Shown here: positions 53,301 to 64,000 of the stretch, piece by piece
Layout of the letters: each line of letters opens with the position of its first letter
How positions within the stretch are numbered: position 1 is the stretch's first letter
Made by a program: the position numbers and the translations under genes
The notes under the pieces: generated by a model
The model's input: only the letters and a program-made list of their open reading frames with translations
What the model was told of the DNA's origin: nothing
Databases searched by the model: none
From: Kryptolebias marmoratus
Lineage: Eukaryota; Chordata; Actinopteri; Cyprinodontiformes; Rivulidae
Reading direction: 5' to 3'
Assembly: GCF_001649575.2 (NCBI RefSeq)
Contig: NC_051449.1
Location: 11,570,114 to 11,634,113, forward strand
Length of the DNA: 64,000 nucleotides

Positions 53301-54142
53301 GAATCTTCCTGGAAGGGTCCGTGGTATTCAGTGGGCGCACATTTATAAGTGCGGCGTTCAGAAGGCGCACGGCCAAGTGATTAATGCAAATAAACGGGTT
53401 CGGCAAATATTTACAAACTCAGGTAAACACACAAAAACCTCAAGACTCGGGTTTAAAGAAGAAGGCGTTAACAGAACGTTCTGCAGCTCTAACCAAACCA
53501 CAAAAGAATGTGAAAACAAATCAGGAAGAACCTAAGAGAGCAGTTCAGATCTTCAAAAGTGCATTTCTGCTGAAAGGTTACAAACATCTGATATCTTATC
53601 TGTTGTAGATAGCTCGTTAGGTGAACTCAGTCTGAAGAGTTTAACTCTGAATTCACTGACGAGCTAATGGCTAGTTAGCTGAAATCTAATTTGGACTTGG
53701 CCCCACTCTGTCTTAAAGCAACTCTAGCCTCCATCATTTTATACATTTCAATTATAAACACTTAATTGTGATATTACATTACACAATAATGATGATGTTC
53801 CAGCTGGAATACAACTCCACCAGAGGTGCTACAGCAAGTTGCTGCTGCCACTAGTTGTGTCTGCAAACGACAACATAAACTGATGTAAATAACCATAAAA
53901 TGCCAACTTAATGGCAAAGTAAAAGTAAGATATTAATTGTTCTTAACACAACAACCACACTTCAAACTATCTAAACTATGTCTTTAAGACTAATCTACTA
54001 TCTGACTGCTTTATGGAATACAATTTATGGCATTTACAAAATATTTTGATGTTTTAACCCAATTACAAAAGAATGGAAGATTCAAACTGGACAGATTTAG
54101 TTTTTTTCTGGGTTTAAACTATATTTGCCTGCTTGGATAGCC

Positions 54143-54668
54143 TACACACTAAAAACTGCTGGGTTAGTTTGATAACTCAGTGGCTGGGTTACAGCTGATG
54201 GGTCATAGGTTGGCTTGGCTTCACCAAATACTAAGTCGAACAGTCTGACCCAGCCATTCTTCACAGACGGCCATTTTAAACTAAATGAAATCTGTTTGGA
54301 CCTCTGCTTTAGGATACAATAAGTAAAAGTTAAACTAACTTGTAACATATTTAACCTGGTTGGCTTTGGTGATAGCGTTAGTTTTACAGTGAGTTTGGTT
54401 TCCTAAATTAACATTAGCTGATGTTAGCTAGCTGATGCTAACTAACACCAACTCAGCTTGTAATTATCTAATAACCCTGATTTTGGCTTGAGCTTATTAA
54501 TTCAGCTTTTTAGTAGCCTCAGATTAGCTATTTCACCCCAATTTTTAAGCAGAAAACACAAGGTAAAACTGATAACCTGCTGAGTTAAAACCACTCAGAC
54601 TCAGTCCAAATTTAACGCACTGGGTCAAAAAGTTAGGTTGTTTTTAACCCAGCTGTTTTTAGTGTGTA
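54143..54668. mobile_element. TA-flanked inverted-repeat element (MITE-like, ~525 bp)
   Basis: The left end TACACACTAAAAACTGCTGG (54143) is mirrored at the right end by CCAGCTGTTTTTAGTGTGTA (to 54668), with GGGTT/AACCC just inside both. TA at both outer ends fits a Tc1/mariner-type target duplication. There is no transposase inside. The word GGGTTAAAAAC-like near the ends is typical of a common fish MITE. Confidence 0.8.
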
Positions 54669-55080
54669 TTCTTAAGCACAACATCTAAATACATATTTAA
54701 ACACTTGGACCTTAAAGTGACTGTTTCTGTACTATAGTTTAAATCTACATAAAAACACTTAAGTTATTATAAGTCGGTCTAATATATGACTACGCTGCAC
54801 ATCCGGGGCTTTTTAGTTTGTGTTCACTTTTTTCCATATGTATGTTTTTTCTTTTTTTTTAAAAAGCAGCATTTTTATATAATGCATTGCTCCTTTATCT
54901 AAAGTAAATCATAGTTTTTCCCCAAGCACAGTTAGAGAAGTTCACGCTGAAAAACTCCGTCTTTTGGGGGTGGTGGTAGGGTTTGTTCCATAATTAACAA
55001 AGAGTTTATCTCCCTTTATATTGACACATTCTCTTAAAGCTATGTAAAACATTTTTCTTTTCTCCAACACAGCTTTTTCA

Positions 55081-55924
55081 TTCCTCTAATGAAGCTCCCC
55101 TCCTCCTCCTCCTCCTTCTCTTCCTCCCTCCCGTGTGGTTTTTTTTTTTTACGCTTTTGATCCCCGAGGGACCTCGCGTTTCGCATTCCTGACATTCCGA
55201 CCTCAGCTCAGTCCCTCCTCGGTTACTTATTATCGCCGCCTGCTCTCTCTCTCGCCCCATAATCGTTTCGCAGCGAGCAAGAGGAGCGAGGCAGCTGCGC
55301 CCGACAACATGAGACCCGTTTAACTCGACGGAAATATTGGGGAAAAAAGAAGCCGGAATCTGACTGCGCACCGAGGCGTTATGATGAGCGCGTGAGCTGG
55401 TGAGAGGCGCCGCTGTTATCTCCCTTTACCACCACAGAGAAAACAAACAAACAAACAAAAAACAGGATAACTCAGGGTTCTTGTAACTTTAAGTTAAAAC
55501 TTTTGAATCTGGAGTGTGTTTTGTTACTGTTTGGAGTGTTTTTTAGAGCCGAACCATGAATGTAAAGTTGTTTTACGAAGCGGTTTTGTTGCGCTTTTTT
55601 TTTTTGAGAGAGAGCGCAGGATTTTTTTTTTCTGTTTTGCCTGCTGTGACAAAAGTGTCCACATCGCATCGTTGTCGCTGTTTGTACAGTAAAACCATGG
55701 TTTCACAGTTTCTACATGTTTCTTTGTATGTAAAATGATTGTTTTGTTTAAATACTGTGCGTTTGGCAGTTTTATTATTAATATGAGCATGTTGCCTCGT
55801 TATCTAATTGTCTGCATTTCTGTGTTCCAGGTTCACAGCTGATTGATTTAAGCATTTTCACACTGAGAAGAAGAAGAGAGGACTTTACTTAGACTCAGAG
55901 GGAAAACTTTGTTCACACTGTACT
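55081..55924 (+). promoter_or_regulatory. amotl2: amotl2 promoter region, non-coding exon 1 and 5' UTR
   Basis: From about 55090 the sequence becomes GC- and CpG-rich with a TCC/TCCTCC run, fitting a TATA-less promoter. A likely non-coding first exon ends at about 55399 (GAGCTG before GTGAGA). Its intron ends in GTTCCAG at 55830, and the second exon has about 94 untranslated bases before the ATG at 55925. The transcription start is inferred, not seen. Confidence 0.55.
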
Positions 55925-61320
<5,396 letters not shown>

Positions 61321-62526
61321 AGAGCCCGAAGATCGATTTGGAACGAGGCAGAGGGGAAATAAAATCTCGACTATCTGTGAAGACTGCAAGACTAAAGACA
61401 GATTACTGGATGCAAGAATGTTTAACAAAAAAAGTGTGTGAGAGAGAGAGTGTGTTACTTTAAAAAAAAAAAAAAAAAAAGGACTGTTTTCACATTTTAG
61501 TGACAGAGCTGTGCTCCGACCTACTTTCTTCTCACTGAGCCGGACGGCTGCAGGCGGCTCTGCCCGGCACAGTGAGAAAACATGAATCTTCTGAGGTACT
61601 TGTTGGACAGTATTGTGGATTCTAATACATATTCTCAGAGTATATGCCAAAAAAGAAATATTTATAGAAATCTATCTCTACGTATACATAAAGAAAATGC
61701 TGCTTCCCCCTCTTTATTATCCCCTTTTATTATAATTTTTTTTTTTCCCCAGTTAAAAATCTGCATCTAATCTGGTTTCCACATTCCCTAAATATTAACC
61801 CAAGCCTCGTGCTCGTCTAGATAAACATTCAGTTGAGGGTTAGCTATGCGACCTGCATTCCCCTTCTTTTATTTAAAAAAAAAAAAGTGGATTAATCTCA
61901 TTCCTGTCACAGAAGATGGATGTCTCTGTAGAAGACCGCCCTGACGTTTTAATAATTTAAACAGAAAAGGAGATTTAAAACTCTCCCTGGTCATGTTTCC
62001 TCAGCCTGAGTAGCTGGTTCCACTCAGGTTTTTGAGCTATGTGAACAGCGAGATGCTTAATATATGATTTTATTATTATTATTATTATTTTGTAAGTTTG
62101 TAGTTTTGGGATGTAAATTTGTGGTGTTGAGTTCCTCCTATTCCTCCCCTCTCTCCCAGTATGCTTGCTTGTGTTATATCGAGTGTGTGCCCCGACGCGG
62201 TGATCCCGCTGGTTCGGTTCCCACTGAGGGGCAGCGAGGTGTTCCGTCTGTTTTTGTTTGTTTGTTTACTGTGAGCTTTGAACTAACAAACAGGTTCATT
62301 AATATTATTATTATTATTATATATTTTATACAGATCTTGTTATTTTAGATACGGTAGTGCTTTCAGGAGAACGCCAAAGAGTTTGTGTATGTTGTTTGTA
62401 AGTTATGTGGCGACAATCCCGTCAAGCCGGACACGACTGACAGCGCGTCGTCCTCGAACAGACATTTCTGTGAACTTAACATTGTGAAAGTTTTCACAGG
62501 TGAATTCATGCAACATTTCATAAAGC
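61321..62526 (+). other. amotl2: amotl2 3' UTR
   Basis: No coding sense. The stretch holds a poly(A) run near 61461, several TTATTATTATT runs (near 62065 and 62305) and ATTTA-type words, as is common in unstable mRNAs. The only AATAAA in a sensible place is at its end. Confidence 0.7.
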
Positions 62527-62532
62527 AATAAA
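62527..62532 (+). promoter_or_regulatory. amotl2: amotl2 poly(A) signal AATAAA
   Basis: AATAAA in AAGCAATAAAAACG about 1.2 kb after the stop. It is followed within 45 bases by GGTGCTTTATTG and a long T run, a typical downstream element. Confidence 0.75.
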
Positions 62533-64000
62533 AACGTTTTAATATACATTAACAGACTGGTGCTTTATTGCTTTTTTTTTTTTTTTTAATTACAAGAAGT
62601 AAGCAGGGGAAGAACTCGTGGCCTCATGGGTCCAAATGAAATCGCCAACATCGTTCAGGTGTTAAAAAGTACAATCTTTATTTAGAAGCAAGTTGGGTTT
62701 TTTTGGCTTTCTGTCGTTGCTCCCCCCTTCTGTGTTGCCGTCATCCAATCTTCTCGTTCCTGCCCCCCTCCCCTTGTTCCAGCACAGAAACGAGCCCTCT
62801 TCATTAATGAATACCAGAGCTGCATTCTTTCAGGTTCAGCTTTCTCGGGTGGCCTGCTTTCTTGTTCTCTTCTTGCCACGGAGAGCGCGCTGCACATAGA
62901 TCACATTCTCGGAGGGACACGTAACCCTATATGCCACAAAGACAGGTTTTGCTAAGATTAGGCGCTAAAGCCGGCCGAAAAATTCCAGGCCACCGATGCA
63001 TTCCTAAACTCCCATTTATTGCTCTCAATTCAGCCCCCCACCCAAAAGTGTTTATGAGCAGTTATCGGACGTGCCACTGGATATGATGAGGGGAGAATGG
63101 ATCCCTCCGATGCGCACGTGACAACAGGGCCACAGATATCGACCTGAACCAGTTTGAAGCGGCTGACAATGAGGCCTCCAAGCTCAAAGCACAACGCAGC
63201 AACGAGAGCGGCAGTGCCGAGGACGGTGGACGTCATGGTCAGTCTCAGCCCGCGTTTATATGTCCCCAGATTACTGCCGCAGGTTGAAAGTTTGTGTCAC
63301 AGAACGCACGACGACCTCCACGCGACCCTGAACATCACTGCGTCATTACGCACACACCTCCAAGAAGTTTGAAGCGGTCCCCACCCATCGAACACTAAAA
63401 GTCATGAAGACATAGGTGTTGTTTTTGAAAAATAATAAGAAAAGGAATAAAAAAAAAAAAAAGAGGCTGACACACAGATGGTTCTGCTTGGGTTTTGTGC
63501 TGGTCCCAAAAGAATGATCTGTTCTGACTCATGTGTTTTTGATCTGTTTTGGTTTGTTTCACCTTAATTACTTGTCGGTTTATCACCGCAGTGAAGTTAG
63601 TTTCAAGTTGGATATTCGATATTCGAGCTCCGCGGAGTTAGCGGCGTCCAGCTCACGGCTGCCCCGAAACAGGAGCGCTAATGTCGGCCAGCCGTTCTCT
63701 GCCGGCCCCTCCTCTCACGCGCGGTGGTTCACTTAGGGACCGTCAATAAATTTTCCTAACCCTTCGCTCCTGAAAAACAAATATTAATATATTTCTCTAT
63801 ATTTTATCCCATTTGAACCCTTTTTTATATTTTTTAGATATATGTTTGGTGAAAATTTATCATTTTTCTACAATGGCTTCCAGGTCATGTGACCCACTGA
63901 CTCAACATCAGTCTGATATTATTCTACTACTCTAAACAGATGTGGCACAGTCCATTTTGTATCATTTGAACCTTTTCTTTCTTTCTTTTTTTTTTTTTTG
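62533..64000. other. Downstream flank of amotl2, no assigned gene
   Basis: No gene is recognised. An open stretch on the minus strand at 63030-63236 begins with a hydrophobic MTSTVLGTAALVAALCF run. The plus strand is open in parts of the same place. A CpG-rich patch lies at about 63620-63740 (CTCCGCGGAGTTAGCGGCGT) and could be a promoter of the next gene. The rest is AT-rich. Confidence 0.5.

Larger units (their letters stand above)
39610..55080. other. Gene-poor stretch between aire and amotl2
   Basis: No coding exon was recognised on either strand in this 15.5-kb stretch. Open frames present are short, low in conserved sense and often lie in repeats. It holds several dispersed repeat copies, a reverse Tc1-like remnant, a nested insertion, a TA-flanked inverted-repeat element and CA microsatellites. 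Distal control elements for amotl2 or aire could lie here but cannot be recognised from one sequence. Confidence 0.6.

Overview
The window is animal nuclear DNA, most likely from a ray-finned (teleost) fish. Genes are split into short exons with GT-AG introns, the intergenic DNA is AT-rich with many microsatellites, and the mobile elements are types common in teleosts (Tc1-like copies, a tRNA-like dispersed element, small inverted-repeat elements). I see no sign of prokaryotic, viral or plasmid sequence. I cannot name the species.

Five protein-coding genes, all on the + strand, were rebuilt exon by exon. Each joins in frame to its stop. (1) 509-14943: the 3' 35 coding exons of a kinesin-3 motor gene, kif1a, from the end of the motor domain through neck coil, FHA domain, coiled coils, central conserved region and C-terminal PH domain (about 1,352 codons visible). 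(2) 21115-24056: an espin-like gene (espnl) coding for about 669 residues. It holds the WH2-like and actin-bundling part but no recognisable ankyrin repeats. (3) 25218-30652: rab6b, a complete 208-residue Golgi small GTPase in eight exons. (4) 33719-39074: aire, the autoimmune regulator, complete at about 501 residues in 13 exons, with HSR/CARD, a reduced SAND region and two PHD fingers. (5) 55925-61320: amotl2, an angiomotin-family YAP scaffold of about 691 residues in ten coding exons, with a non-coding first exon upstream.

Between kif1a and espnl lie about 6 kb of probable 3' UTR and intergenic DNA. Between aire and amotl2 lie about 16 kb with no gene I can recognise, only repeats: a dispersed family of roughly 290-bp units, two Tc1/mariner remnants in opposite orientation, a TA-flanked inverted-repeat element and a nested insertion. 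The last 1.4 kb, after amotl2, has a short open stretch and a CpG-rich patch that could belong to the next gene, but nothing is assignable.

The five genes do not form one pathway. They cover axonal transport of vesicle precursors (kif1a), hair-cell-type actin bundles (espnl), Golgi traffic (rab6b), thymic tolerance (aire) and Hippo/junction signalling (amotl2). Only the neighbouring of rab6b and amotl2 matches a linkage I know from human chromosome 3q22. I found no wholly new system. The strongest unusual point is the apparent lack of ankyrin repeats in espnl.
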